In this document: piece by piece, positions 20,590 through 30,994 of the stretch
Position numbering within the stretch: position 1 is the stretch's first letter
Layout of the letters: each line of letters starts with the position of its first letter
DNA from: Mytilinidion resinicola
Taxonomy: Eukaryota > Ascomycota > Dothideomycetes > Mytilinidiales > Mytilinidiaceae
Reading direction: 5' to 3'
DNA: 64,000 bases
Assembly (NCBI RefSeq): GCF_010093595.1
Contig: NW_022985439.1
Span: forward strand, 2,624,479 to 2,688,478
The notes under the pieces: model-generated
What the model was told of the DNA's origin: nothing
What the model saw: the letters and a program-made list of their open reading frames with translations, nothing else
The model's database searches: none
Translations under genes and position numbers: made by a program

Positions 20590-22584
20590 ATGCTGCGCGC
20601 TTCTTTGCTAAGGACAAGGCCAATTGCACCCGCTGCTGGCCTTCTCCAATGGCGCGTGGCCAACCGCTTCTTCGCCGATAGCAAGAAGCCGGACGAGACG
20701 GTCCTGCCCGGCTCCCAGAGCGCGAAAACAAACATCGAGATACCCTCCCCGACACTCTCTACGAGCCCTGCGAATCCATCTGGCGTGTCAGCAAGCACAA
20801 TTGCGGCTTCAGAGGTTCCCAAGACTCCCCCGACACCGCAAGAAGTCCGCTCAGCTCCGGTCGCCCAGCCCGCGACCACCCCCCCTACCGGCACAGGCTC
20901 CGCGAGCGTAGCACCACCCCCATCCGCCCCGAAACCGAAGAAGCGACGGTTCAGACGCTTCCTGCTCCAATTGCTGATTCTGTCGGCTCTGGGATACGCT
21001 GGAGGTGTGTGGTATTCGCTCGTTTCCGACAACTTCCACGACTTCTTCACCGAGTACATACCCTTTGGCGAGGATGCTGTAGGATTCTTCGAGGAGCGCG
21101 AATACCGCAAGCGCTTTCCTGGGCAAAACGTCCAGCAGCGACTACACCCACAGCTCAGTGGCGAGCAGAAGGTCACAATTCCTAGCAAGCATGGTCTGAC
21201 GTCCCGAATTGCGGGCGAAGGGGAAGGGAGTGGCAGCAACTTGTCGTCGAGCGGACCACATGTGAGCGCGTTGGAAGACGACAAGTCGAGGAAGCCCGAT
21301 CCGTCGGGGGAGACCCCCAAAGTTGGTTCAACAGCTCCGCTAGACGCGGAGAAGCCAACCGAGTCTCTTACCCACGATCTGCTACCAAAGGCTGCCGTGA
21401 AGGATACCAAGGAGACTACCCCTGCGCCCGCGCCTGCGCCTGTGCCTGCTTCTAGTACTCCTGCGAAGATGATCGACAACCTGGACATTCCATCTGCCAA
21501 GGAGCCTGTGGTTCAAGACGTAGTCAAGATACTCAACGACCTCATTACCGTCATCAACGCCGATTCAGCTGCCTCCAAATACAGCTCTGCGATAGACAAA
21601 GCGAAATCGGAGCTCGGCAAAGTCATCTCGGATATTACAGCTCTCAAGGAACAAGAACAAAAGGCCGCCGAGGACAAGATCCGCTCTGCTCACCTGGAAT
21701 TTGATACAGCTGCCAAGGAGCTGGTTCGGCGACTTGAGGCTCAGATGCACGAACAGGAAAGCCACTGGAAAGACGAGTTCGAGGCGGAACGCGAGCAGCT
21801 CGCCCAGACGTATAAGCACAAATTGGATTCGGAGCTGGAAGCAGCAAAGAAGCTCTACGAACAACGTGTGAAGAACGAGCTTCTCGAACAGTCCATTGCC
21901 CTACAGAAGGCCTTCAGCTCATCTGTCCGCGACCGCGTTGAGTCAGAGCGTGACGGCCGGCTTTCCAAGCTCAATGAGCTCTCCTCCTCGGTACAGGAAC
22001 TAGAAAAGCTAACATGGGAATGGAACTCGGTCATCGACGCGAACCTGAAGACCCAACACCTCGTGGTTGCTGTTGAAGCCGTCAAAGCCAAGCTCGCAAA
22101 TGCCGAGACTTCCACGCCGTTTGTTAACGAACTGGCAGCCCTGAAGGAGATCGCCTCAGACGATCCAGTCGTTTCTGCCGCCATTGCCAGCATCAATCCT
22201 GCAGCATACCAGCGTGGAGTTGCCACACCTGCACACCTCATCGATCGCTTCCGCCGCGTTTCAGCCGAGGTCCGCAAGGCTGCTCTGCTCCCCGAAGACG
22301 CGGGCATCGCCTCGCATCTCGCCAGCCTGGCCATGTCCAAGTTCCTCTTCAAGAAATCTGGGCTTGCTGTGGGTGCGGACGTCGAGGCTGTCCTCGCCCG
22401 CACGGAGGTCTTACTTGAGGAAGGCGACTTAGACGGCGCCGCACGAGAGATGAATGGGTTGGAGGGGTGGGCTAAGGTGCTGAGCCGCGACTGGCTTGGG
22501 GAGGTCAGGAGGGTGTTGGAAGTGCGCCAGGCTCTCGATGTCATCAGCACGGAGGCCAGGTTGCAGAGTTTACTCGTTGAATAG
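20590..22584 (+). CDS. MIC60: MICOS complex subunit MIC60 (mitofilin)
   Basis: Core subunit of the MICOS complex, which forms cristae junctions in the mitochondrial inner membrane. The ATG at 20590 (CACCATGCTGC) is chosen because upstream codons lie in a MITE. The 664-residue protein has an Arg/Ala-rich presequence (MLRASLLRTRPIAPAAGLLQ), a Pro/Ser/Thr-rich spacer and a basic patch followed by one membrane helix at about 124-145 (FLLQLLILSALGYAGGVWYS). A low-complexity intermembrane stretch and a long coiled coil at ~330-490 (EREQLAQTYKHKLDSELEAA) follow. The C-terminal mitofilin signature is at ~560-664 (RFRRVSAEVRKAALLPEDAG; LEEGDLDGAAREMNGLEGWA). No intron. An ordinary copy, except that a fresh MITE occupies its proximal promoter. 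Confidence 0.93.
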   Translation: MLRASLLRTRPIAPAAGLLQWRVANRFFADSKKPDETVLPGSQSAKTNIEIPSPTLSTSPANPSGVSASTIAASEVPKTPPTPQEVRSAPVAQPATTPPTGTGSASVAPPPSAPKPKKRRFRRFLLQLLILSALGYAGGVWYSLVSDNFHDFFTEYIPFGEDAVGFFEEREYRKRFPGQNVQQRLHPQLSGEQKVTIPSKHGLTSRIAGEGEGSGSNLSSSGPHVSALEDDKSRKPDPSGETPKVGSTAPLDAEKPTESLTHDLLPKAAVKDTKETTPAPAPAPVPASSTPAKMIDNLDIPSAKEPVVQDVVKILNDLITVINADSAASKYSSAIDKAKSELGKVISDITALKEQEQKAAEDKIRSAHLEFDTAAKELVRRLEAQMHEQESHWKDEFEAEREQLAQTYKHKLDSELEAAKKLYEQRVKNELLEQSIALQKAFSSSVRDRVESERDGRLSKLNELSSSVQELEKLTWEWNSVIDANLKTQHLVVAVEAVKAKLANAETSTPFVNELAALKEIASDDPVVSAAIASINPAAYQRGVATPAHLIDRFRRVSAEVRKAALLPEDAGIASHLASLAMSKFLFKKSGLAVGADVEAVLARTEVLLEEGDLDGAAREMNGLEGWAKVLSRDWLGEVRRVLEVRQALDVISTEARLQSLLVE

Positions 22585-22779
22585 GGTTCATTGTATTTCT
22601 AGTGTGCATACTGCTACTTGTATGTTGTAGTTTATAGATATGGAGCGCATTTTCATTTCCCAGGTTGGGAAAGGTAAAATTGAGTTTTGATCACTTTGTC
22701 TACTCGTTCTCGCACTACCTTCTTCACCATTAGACGGTACACATCATCCATTGAGTTGCTGGGAACAGAGCACGAATGA

Positions 22780-23846
22780 AACAGGACACAACTTCTTTTT
22801 TACGAAGGCAGATTTCACATGGATACCATACCAACCCCCCAGCTTCACCCGCATCGGCGTCTGCGCGTAATTCGCCCCGCCGAGCACATCCGCATACTCC
22901 AGCGTCCGCCGTCGACATACCACGTCGTATCCGCCTTTGTCCACTCCACCGTGTAGTTACTATGCGCCGTACTCTGCGTTCTATCAACATTATAGTACAC
23001 GGCGCGCGGTCGTAGCGCGTCGTATGGCCCTTGCCGAAATAGCTCCGGGGGGGTGCCTCGAGGGGTTTTAGAACTCGAAATTCGATTGTCAAAGTCCGCG
23101 CAGTTGGATATTAGGCTGCCATTTGACTGCCCCCAAATACCTGCTAGCCGGGGTACCACCCCTCACAGTGGGTAGTCCAGTGGGCAAGATTGGGGGGGGG
23201 GGGGGGGGGCAATGATGAATCCGTGTGCTCAGAATAAATGGGCCTGGTACTCTACCTTCCCTCCTGAGGTCTGACGTGACCTGCTTCTTGAACTTAGCGG
23301 AGCTGCTTTGGTTCAAGTTCTCCAGAGGTTTCTGCGTACGTACACCGGGGTGACGCTGTCTGGGGTGCCTTTGCGGGGTTTGTTCAAACGCTCGTTTCGA
23401 CGGCGCGGCGCGGCGCTGCGGTTGCCGCCGAGGAGACTCCCAGTCCAGCTCGTCGAGGTCGGTGGATTCGAGCACGATGCTGGTACCGGGCGCGGCGCGC
23501 AGGTGCACGGAGACGACGCTGAAGAAGAAGGACCGGGAGGTTTGGAGCTGGGGGCCCGCCGCGGGGGCGATGGTGAGGGCGGCGCTAGAGGGGGTGTGGG
23601 AGATGTCGCCGGCGGTGGTGGTTCAGGGGGGCTTGAAGTTGCTGCTGCTGCTGCTGCTGCTGCTGGTGAAGTCGATGCTGTAGGTGCTGGTGGAGAGGCC
23701 GGGGTCGGCGGGGCAGGTTGCTGTGGGGTCTGGCTTAGAGAGTGGTAGGAGAGGTAAGTGGGTGGATTGCACGAGCTGGATGTTTGAGCGAGAGTGGATG
23801 AGACGAGCGTGAGGCAGAGGATCGCTGTGGAAATGAAAGATGGCAT
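22780..23846 (-). pseudogene. GH16 Crh-type glucan-chitin transglycosylase pseudogene
   Basis: Crh enzymes link chitin to beta-glucan in the cell wall. Starting at 23846 a signal peptide (STAILCLTLVSSTLA) and Cys-containing mature start are intact. CPADPGLSTSTYSIDF then appears in another frame. A poly-Ser tract from a GCT/AGC microsatellite is followed by a stop. The catalytic-strand equivalent LESTDLDELDWE at ~23470-23505 keeps the DE-D-E pattern, then breaks frame. SYFGKGHTTRYDRA, NYTVEWTKADTTWYVDG and YAQTPMRVKLGGWYGIHVKS follow in alternating frames down to about 22780. At least four frame changes and an inserted repeat with an 18-G run (23192-23209) separate the pieces. The damage is by indels, not mainly C-to-T changes. 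Confidence 0.8.
23088..23215 (+). repeat. Dispersed repeat, second family (copy 1), with G18 tract
   Basis: TAGGCTGCCATTTGACTG and CCTGCTAGCCGGGGTACCAC resemble TAGACTACCTTTTGGCTAAT and CCTGCTAGCTGGGGTACTCC at 42130-42190. The following GGGCAAGATTGG parallels GAGCAAGATTGA there. It interrupts the GH16 pseudogene. The 18-G run at its right end may be an assembly-difficult site. Confidence 0.5.
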
Positions 23847-24302
23847 GCTCTGCTTGATGAATAGGTAAGGATCGGTAGAGGCTAATTAGAACGAGGGATG
23901 GATGAATAAAGAGAGCCTAACGAATGCAGTAGATAGCTCAAATATACATGTATACCACCTAGTTAATGAGAAATTGTGAAAATGATGTAGAATACAAAGT
24001 CGTCGAAACCCTTCCACTTACTGCTCAATGGAGCACTAGAAATAGAGCCCGTTGCGTGATCTCAAATCCACACAAGTTCGATAAACAAAAGACAAGAAGT
24101 TTACGTTGGTGTTGACGTAACCTTTGTATAGTAATCAAGTCGACGAACGCGTGTGTTGTAGGTCTCAATGGGTGCCAATGCTCGGCCCGAATATGTTGTT
24201 TTGGGGCAGCCGGAGCAGAATTCAGGGGTCAAGGACATATCAAGTCCCGTAAGTATTCAGCGACTACCGAAGCGTAGGTACTTCGTAGCATGGCTAACCT
24301 CA

Positions 24303-24532
24303 CATGCTGGGCATGAAAAAAGTGGCACAGTCATCAAGTGCTCTGCTCGTATGTGCACCTGTCTGCCACCGCATGAAGTGCTTCAACAAGTTTCCACATA
24401 GCCCAAGGTGAAGAGCTTCTATCTCGTTCAGATTCCTGAAAAGGCATTGAAGCAACTCAAGCAGTGGCAGATAGGTGTACACGAGACAGCTTGTCCTAGA
24501 ATCAGAGTGCCACCTTTTCCATGCCCCGCGTG
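24303..24532 (+). mobile_element. Foldback MITE, copy with TSD CCTCA
   Basis: 230 bp. Left end CATGCTGGGCATGAAAAAAG then TGGCAC; right end GTGCCACCTTTTCCATGCCC then CGCGTG. Flanked by CCTCA at 24298-24302 and 24533-24537. It lies in the gap between the GH16 pseudogene and the 3' end of the Nup42-like gene. No open frame of interest. Confidence 0.85.
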
Positions 24533-24774
24533 CCTCATGCCTAGACTGAATAGGTAGCAGTGATAGACTTTAGACGGCGACAAGCAGCTTTCAATATACC
24601 AGCATGACAGCACTGCATCAGAAATGACTAAATCAATTGATAGAACCATGATCAACGCTAAGGTATATAATGTCTGTCCTTCGAAACGCCATCAAGGCCG
24701 CCCATACGCCCCAAAAGGCCGTATAATCCAGCTAAACCACCGACGCCAATACCACGCTCAGCGCCAGTCATGAT

Positions 24775-27500
24775 CTAGAGATCCCAGCTGATCCACTCCC
24801 TCTTCGGTGGAACACTCGGCAGGATACCGTCCTTGTAGTACCCGTGCTCCCTGGAAAACTGGTAAGCTTCAGCAATCTTTGCCCCCTTCTCTCCCTCGTA
24901 CTCCTCCGGTCTGCCCTCGGCCCATGGATTAGGCGGTGGGGGTCCATCTGGGAACCAGATCCGCTGATAGTCCTTGCCGTTGAGCTTGTAGGCTGGATAC
25001 TCGCCGACGACGTTGCCGCCTTGTAGCTTGTTCCTGTATATCACGGGGAGACCTTTCCAAGTAAGCAGCTTCTTCCCGTCTGCGCTTCTGGTACTGTAAG
25101 CTGTGACAGGTGTGGTAGGAGGGTTTTTCGGGAGATTGAGAGGTCCAGTAGCGCTTGAAGCACCACCTCTAGTGGCGTCAGGGCGACCGAAGAGTCCAGT
25201 GGATGGGGCAACAGTGGCCGACTGTCCGAGTGAAGTTGAGGCAGGATCAGCAGTAGGTTGAGAGAATGGGCTCGAAACAGCTGCGTTAACGGTGGGCTGA
25301 CCAAAGGTTGAGGGCTGTCCGAAGGGGTTCGTGGTGGGAGCGGTGGGAGCAGCGGTGGGGAGAGAGAATGGGCTAGAAGTAGCTCCACTAGTGGTGGGTT
25401 GACCAAAGCCGGTTGGCTGACCAAATCCAGATTGCTGCAATGGTTGTCCGAATGTCGACGTTGGCTGGGTCCCCGTGCCAAAGGCATTCGAGGCTGGCGC
25501 CTGCTGAGTCTGCGCGAAGGGAGGAGCACCCACATTGCCGGATTGACCGAATCCTGGCAGGCCGAAAGCGGGGGCAGCTTGGCCTGGGTTGGACGGCTGG
25601 CCGAATCCTAAGGTTTGGCCTGGATTGGAGGGCTGTCCAAAGGCAGATGTTTGAGCTGGAGCAGCCGCTGGGCTCCAGACGGACTTCTGGCCGGGCATAG
25701 AAGGTTGTCCGAAGCCGCCACTCTGACCTAGAGAAGCGGGTTGACCAAACGCCGTGCCCTGACCGAGCCCAGATGGCTGTCCAAAGGCCGAGCTCTGTCC
25801 CATAGCGGATGACTGACCAAAACCAGAGCCCTGTCCCAGAGCCGATGGCTGGCCGAACCCCAAGGCTTGGCCTGGAATGGACGGCTGTCCGAAGGCAGAT
25901 GATTGAGCGGGAGCAGCGGCCTGTCCCAAGCCGGATGGTTGACCGAAGGCTGAAGCCCGGCCAGTGGGCTGTCCGAACGCCGATTGCGATGCGCTAAGTC
26001 CAGAGGGTTGACCGAAGGCAGAAGCGCCAAAGGCATTGGAAGGGGCAGAGGAGACAGTGGGCTTGTTCCTGGCGATTCGGGCTTGGTTCTCGATGCTGAA
26101 GTAACCTGCATGGGCCGGGTTGGCAGACTCCTTGGCAATCTTCGCTCGGTCGCGAGGAGTGTTTGCTCCATCGACGACGTACTTGCAGGCCCCTTCGAGA
26201 TCATTGAGAATCTTGTCGATCTGGTTCTGCGCCTCTTTGGCGAGGATATTCTCTTGTTCAATCTAGGCCAAGTATTAGTTGATGTTGATTGTCGCGCAGG
26301 GCAGGATACTCACATATTGGTTCTCAAGTCCTGCAGCGCGGGCATCGTAGAACCTCATGCGCATCTCCTCGGGGCTGATGTCGATACCTCCCTCGAGAAG
26401 TTGGAGTGGAGCGTCGCGTCCCGGGCCGTAGGCGGAGAGCGGCCATTCTGGGCGTTCCTTGACGAGATCCTCCTTGATGATATCTGGACTAAGATGATAC
26501 CTGAGAGTCGTTAGTGACGTGGAGAACAACACAGTGCGATGCTAAACTTACGGCCAAGTGCGTTTGTTCGCTTGGGTTCCTGCATGGCGGGTCAGTCCAG
26601 GTCTGGATGCGAAAGAGAAGCACGACGTTGCGAGCCGCATGAAAGGAGCTTGCGGAGACTCAAGGACAACGGGGATGAAGCAGATGCTAGAAGATGATTG
26701 GAAGCTTACCGGCACCAAATCCTCGACTCTGCTGAGCCTGAGCCTGGCCCAAGGGACCGAAGCGGTTTGCATTGCTCGGCGGCTGGAGTCCGACTGGATG
26801 CTCGTTCCTGCACCGGTCTGTCGGAGGATACACCGGGATCGTCAGCGTGTACATGGTGAATTGACGATGGAAGTGATGGCAATTTGCGTGATGTGATACG
26901 AGTTTGACGAGAATGAAGAGAGGATGGAGAGAGAAGTGTACCTCCGAATTTGCAGTTGCCTTGCTTGAAGAACTGGCAAACGGGCATGGTGGGGCCGCGC
27001 TGGTACGTGATTCTATTGGACAGGCGAGGAACAATACGTTAGCATAATAGCAATAATACAATGGCGGGGTCTGCTGGTGAAAATACGTTGCGCGGCGGTT
27101 CAAAGTGAGAATAAGGGAGAGGCGCTCACGCTGGGCATGAAAAAAGTGGCACACTCCTCAAGTACGCAGCCCGTACATACACCTATCTGCCACCGCATGA
27201 AGTGCTTCAACAAGTTTCCACTTAGACCAAAGTGAAGAGCTTTATCTTGTTCCAATTCTTGAAAATTCTTTGAAGCACCCTAAGCAGTGGCAAACTGGTG
27301 TGCACACGAGACAGCTTGTTCTGGAATTAGAGTGCCACTTTTTCCATGCCCCGCGTGATGCCCACGACTTAGCGACGCGCCTCACGCTATACCCCAACGA
27401 GCGGCCCAGCCACATATTAAAAAGAACCGAACTGCCAGGAACGTGGTGGATGTCAAAAGTAGGCGGCGACGTACCTGGAATAGCTGGAATAGTACGACAT
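24775..27500 (-). CDS. NUP42: CCCH zinc-finger FG nucleoporin (Nup42-like)
   Basis: Nup42/NLP1 acts on the cytoplasmic face of the nuclear pore in mRNA export. Inferred exons on the minus strand: 27500-27475, 27012-26942, 26817-26710, 26579-26552, 26500-26314 and 26262-24775; phases agree and give 635 residues. An N-terminal CCCH finger (CQFFKQGNCKFGDRCRNEH, C-x7-C-x5-C-x3-H) is created only by splicing the second and third exons. A helical segment (DIIKEDLVKERPEWPLSAYG) precedes roughly 250 residues of FGQP/GFGQ repeats. The C-terminus is an ordered tail with RIWFPDGPPPPNPW. The first exon (MSYYSSYSR) may be 5' UTR: an internal ATG at 26987 also works, but the reading frame is open across the first junction. 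Intron 1 (462 nt) carries a MITE. Confidence 0.85.
27127..27357 (+). mobile_element. Foldback MITE inside NUP42 intron 1
   Basis: 231 bp. Left end CACGCTGGGCATGAAAAAAG then TGGCAC; right end GTGCCACTTTTTCCATGCCC then CGCGTG. Flanks are GCGCT and ATGCC, so no target duplication is visible. It lies wholly inside the inferred 462-nt first intron (27474-27013, minus strand), far from its splice sites. Confidence 0.85.
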
Positions 27501-27900
27501 GGTGACTGTCGTGCTGATTTTCTTCGGAGTTGGGAATTTTGGCAGGGTTGGTGGAATGGCCGCAGAGAGATGCAGTGCAGTTGCCGCACGTGACCGTGCC
27601 CACAGCTGCGCCGGCGTGCTTCGATCTGCGCACCCCTTCTCTTGGGACAGCGAATAAGGCTCGTGTACTGGCAACCGCATCCATCAGGACACGGCACCGT
27701 GATGCCCTCTCGCCCTGCGCCCTCAATGCACCATGATCTGTGCAAGCACCGCCTTCACCACGCTTGACCCGTCGCCGCGTCCCCAGACCCGCTCCTCGGC
27801 CGCCCTCTAGAGCCCGCGCGGCCTCGAAACTCCAGTCCTCCTCCGGCCTCGAGCCATCCGCTCGCTGCCACCATACCTGTGTACCACAAATTCGAGCTTC

Positions 27901-28295
27901 ATGCACCCCTTCTCGATCCTCACAGCGGGAATATTCGTAGCCGGCTACTCCACGGCCAGGTGGGATCTTGTCACCCGGCTATATGAACTAGCAATATTCG
28001 CTTGGGACCACGGAGTTGTAGTATGCCAGATCCCCCCTCCTAGCGCCCATGTCGCGCCTCGACGTCTAATACACTTTGCAGACACGCGCCGCCAAAGGTT
28101 TCGCCATTCTCTCCGTCTTCTTCTTCCTCTTCATCCTGCCCATAGAACGTCTCGCCTCGCGGGAAATCGACCTAGTCAGTGCTATCACCAACGTACAGCA
28201 TCTGAACGAATACTGACTTTTGTCCCTAGCATCCGCGCACCGCAGGAAGCGGCATCTCCGCCCGTGAACAGCTCAAACGCCGGGGCTCGTTCTAG
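27901..28295 (+). CDS. Small two-helix membrane protein upstream of GPI1
   Basis: Three exons, 27901-28020, 28082-28174 and 28230-28295, with good splice sites (GTATGC...TTTGCAG; GTCAGT...CTGACTTTTGTCCCTAG) and consistent phases, encode 92 residues. The N-terminus (MHPFSILTAGIFVAGYSTAR) is hydrophobic. A second strongly hydrophobic stretch (GFAILSVFFFLFILPIERLA) follows, then a short basic tail (EQLKRRGSF). I do not recognise it by sequence. Size and topology are like the small subunits of the GPI-GlcNAc transferase complex (PIG-Y/Eri1, PIG-P) or Dpm2/3, but that is inference from the adjacency to GPI1, 17 bp downstream on the same strand. No TATA box seen. Confidence 0.7.
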
Positions 28296-28312
28296 GGGAG
28301 CGCTATGTTGAT

Positions 28313-30637
28313 ATGGTTACAAATAATGGGCTGATGCGGATATTCTGGCCGTCAGATGCGCCTACCACACCAGCCTCCGGCGTTCTCGTGGGTTGGAGAA
28401 ACTCCGAGTTGGATGTCTTTGTGGTAGCAATTCTGCAAGATGTCGAAGTATGGAAGCGCTCTTCAATATCATGTGTCTATGCTCACCTTCTATAGCTCAG
28501 GAGTGTGGAGCATGCCTTGCGTATGGGAATCCTCTATCGAAACAGCCCGCATCCAATCAGCCATATCTTCGACAGGTGTGGACAATCGACCTTGCAAGTC
28601 CTTGGAACAATCAACCCCCAGTCACCTCCCGCCAGCTTCAACGCAGCTTTATTAGTCGCATTCAACGATTCCTCGTCCCGCTTCCCTCGACTATTCTGCC
28701 CCAACGACTGCGACATCACTCTTCAATTCATTCTATACTGCCGCCCCCACCCGACTCGCATGCAATACCTGTCATTGAAGCAAATATCGCTAGCTTTGGG
28801 AGATAAACCAGAACAGGTGGGAAAATGGGATCCTGCTTTCGAAGGAGTAGAGGCGCGGGAAGAGGAGGAACGACAGCGAAAAAAAAAACTAGTCGAAAAG
28901 CTGCGGCTGCATAGCGTCGTTATCCACCCACCGTCACAGAAGGAATTGTCACTGCCGACGATCATCGATCAGGTCAATTGCTCTTTCGAGCTAAACGCTC
29001 TTCTCCAGAAAAACGTAGGCCTCATCGGTACCCGGGCCCGACGAGCCTTGAGCGTCAGCGAAACAGTTGTGAAATCAGCCAATGATCTGTGGGACTATGT
29101 TCTCATGGGGTTCTGGTACGTCGCCGCGGTCTGGCTATACCCCTTGATTGCCAAGCTCTTCATATTGGGGCTTATTGCACATCGTGTGGCTGGTGAGGTG
29201 ATAATGCGCGTTCTCGAATGGCGGCTGTCTCCAGATTCTGCTGCTTTGAAGGACTTGTCGGCAACGGCGCAGCAAGTCGACATCCGTCTACAACAATTCT
29301 GTTACTGGCCAATTCAATATCTGACGCTACGAAAAAGGAAAGGCAACTGGGAAAGCATTACCAACAGTCACCCCGAGTACATTCGCTTTTACAACAGCTT
29401 ATGGCTTGTTGCAAACGACGTGATCATCGGGATCGCATTGGGCTCCTACATCATTGAGAATCACGTCTATGTGGCGTCGCAGGTGGACAAGATCTTCACA
29501 ACGTGGTCGATCGAAGGACTACGTCGAACTATTTCTTGGCTCATGGAGTGGCCAGGTGGACTGAAACTGAACAACCAACTGGCAGAATTCCTCGGAGACC
29601 TCTTCTTATGGGTTATTGACCATTGGTCTGCCTCCATGACCTTGCTAAGACCGTTTCTCCCTGCAGTCATCCACTTCATCGGTTTCTCCAGCTTTGCCGG
29701 GGCCACGATGCCGATATCCTTGTTCTCGGATCTTGTCTCCCTGTTGACCCTGCACATCTACTCGTTCTACATCGCCTCTGCCCGAATATTCAATTGGCAA
29801 CTCACCATCATTTTCTCACTCTTCCACCTCTTTCGAGGCAAAAAACGCAACGTTCTGCGCAATCGAATCGACTCGTGTGACTATGATCTGGACCAGCTTC
29901 TGCTCGGTACCATCCTTTTCACACTCTTGTTCTTTCTACTACCTACCGTCTGTGTCTTCTACTTGACATTTACGTCTGCTAGAATGGCTATAATATCCTT
30001 GAAAGCCACGCTGGATACTATGCTTGCATGTTTGAACCACTTCCCACTATTTGCATTGATGCTTCGCATCAAGGACTCCCGGCGTTTACCAGGTAACTTC
30101 TACTGCGCCAACACACTCACGGCCGATTACTGATATGGCGTAAGGCGGCATCCGTTTCGACCTCCAAGATACCCGTTCCGCAAGTTTACCGGAACAAAAC
30201 CTCTCCGCGCCCACCTCTTACATTGTCCTAAAGGTTTGCGCCCATCTGTCACGGTCTTGTAACCTCACTTAATGAATCGCCAGTCAATTCCGCTACCCTT
30301 AACCGCCATGTTCAACGAGTACTTCGAACTCAGCAACCGCCTTCAGAAGCACTATCTCTGCCTTGGCGTCTTCCTCTGCCTCGTCACCGGCCGATTTGTG
30401 CCGCCGATCCACCGGAAAAACCTCTACAGTCTTCAGTACAGCATGCTGCCAGCGAGACGTGCTGGTATCGTCGAATTGTGGACGAAACTCACAGACAATG
30501 TCAACGCGTCGAAGCCAGCAGCTCCGGGCATGAACGGGTTCTCGAACAAGAAGTGGCCGAATGGCAATATAAAAAGAGGTGGTCCTGGCTCAAGCACGAT
30601 TTGGGCTGCCAGGCAAAGGAATGGTGGTATTGGGTGA
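28313..30637 (+). CDS. GPI1: GPI1 / PIG-Q, subunit of the GPI-GlcNAc transferase complex
   Basis: GPI1 stabilises the ER-membrane complex that transfers GlcNAc from UDP-GlcNAc to phosphatidylinositol, the first step of GPI-anchor synthesis. Exons 28313-28447, 28496-30092, 30145-30233 and 30284-30637 give 724 residues. The N-terminus NGLMRIFWPSDAPTTPASGV and GVLVGWRNSELDVFVVAILQ is the fungal Gpi1 start. About six hydrophobic helices lie between residues ~215 and ~600 (LLLGTILFTLLFFLLPTVCV is typical). ARRAGIVELW near the C-terminus is conserved. Intron 3 uses a non-YAG acceptor (GCGTAAG at 30144) if my reading is right. The start codon lies 17 bp after the stop codon of the preceding gene. 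Confidence 0.9.
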
Positions 30638-30855
30638 CTCGCGTTTGTAATATATTGTCTAATATCAAGAGCCGATTTCTACATTCCATGAAATTGTCGA
30701 AGAAGCAATCGCTCACTCGAACCCTTGGGTGGCGATTTTGCGAAGTTTACCGATGCTCAACGACATGGATTACATTGTATACTCACAATGCTGCGACCGC
30801 TCAACCCCTCTGCAAATGGTCGTCGACCTTCACTATGATCATTGTTCAGGCACAG

Positions 30856-30866
30856 CAGTATAAATT
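30856..30866 (+). promoter_or_regulatory. TATA-like box
   Basis: GCAGTATAAATTCC lies about 135 bp upstream of the ATG at 30995 and is the best TATA element in the 357-bp gap after GPI1. Confidence 0.35.
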
Positions 30867-30994
30867 CCACTCTTCTACTCTCCATCCATGTATCTACAGC
30901 TCCTCTTCACATCCGACCCATACACCCCCTTCAACGCAACGGGAGAGCCCTGCACATCCACCAACCCATTCATCAAAACACTAACACCGCCACC

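Noticed and set aside
20373..21500. 375-codon minus-strand open frame
   Set aside because: Antisense to MIC60, whose domain order is unambiguous; composition is that of a codon-bias shadow.
23308..23748. Gly-rich plus-strand frame with a Leu run
   Set aside because: It is the reverse complement of the GH16 pseudogene and its Ser microsatellite.
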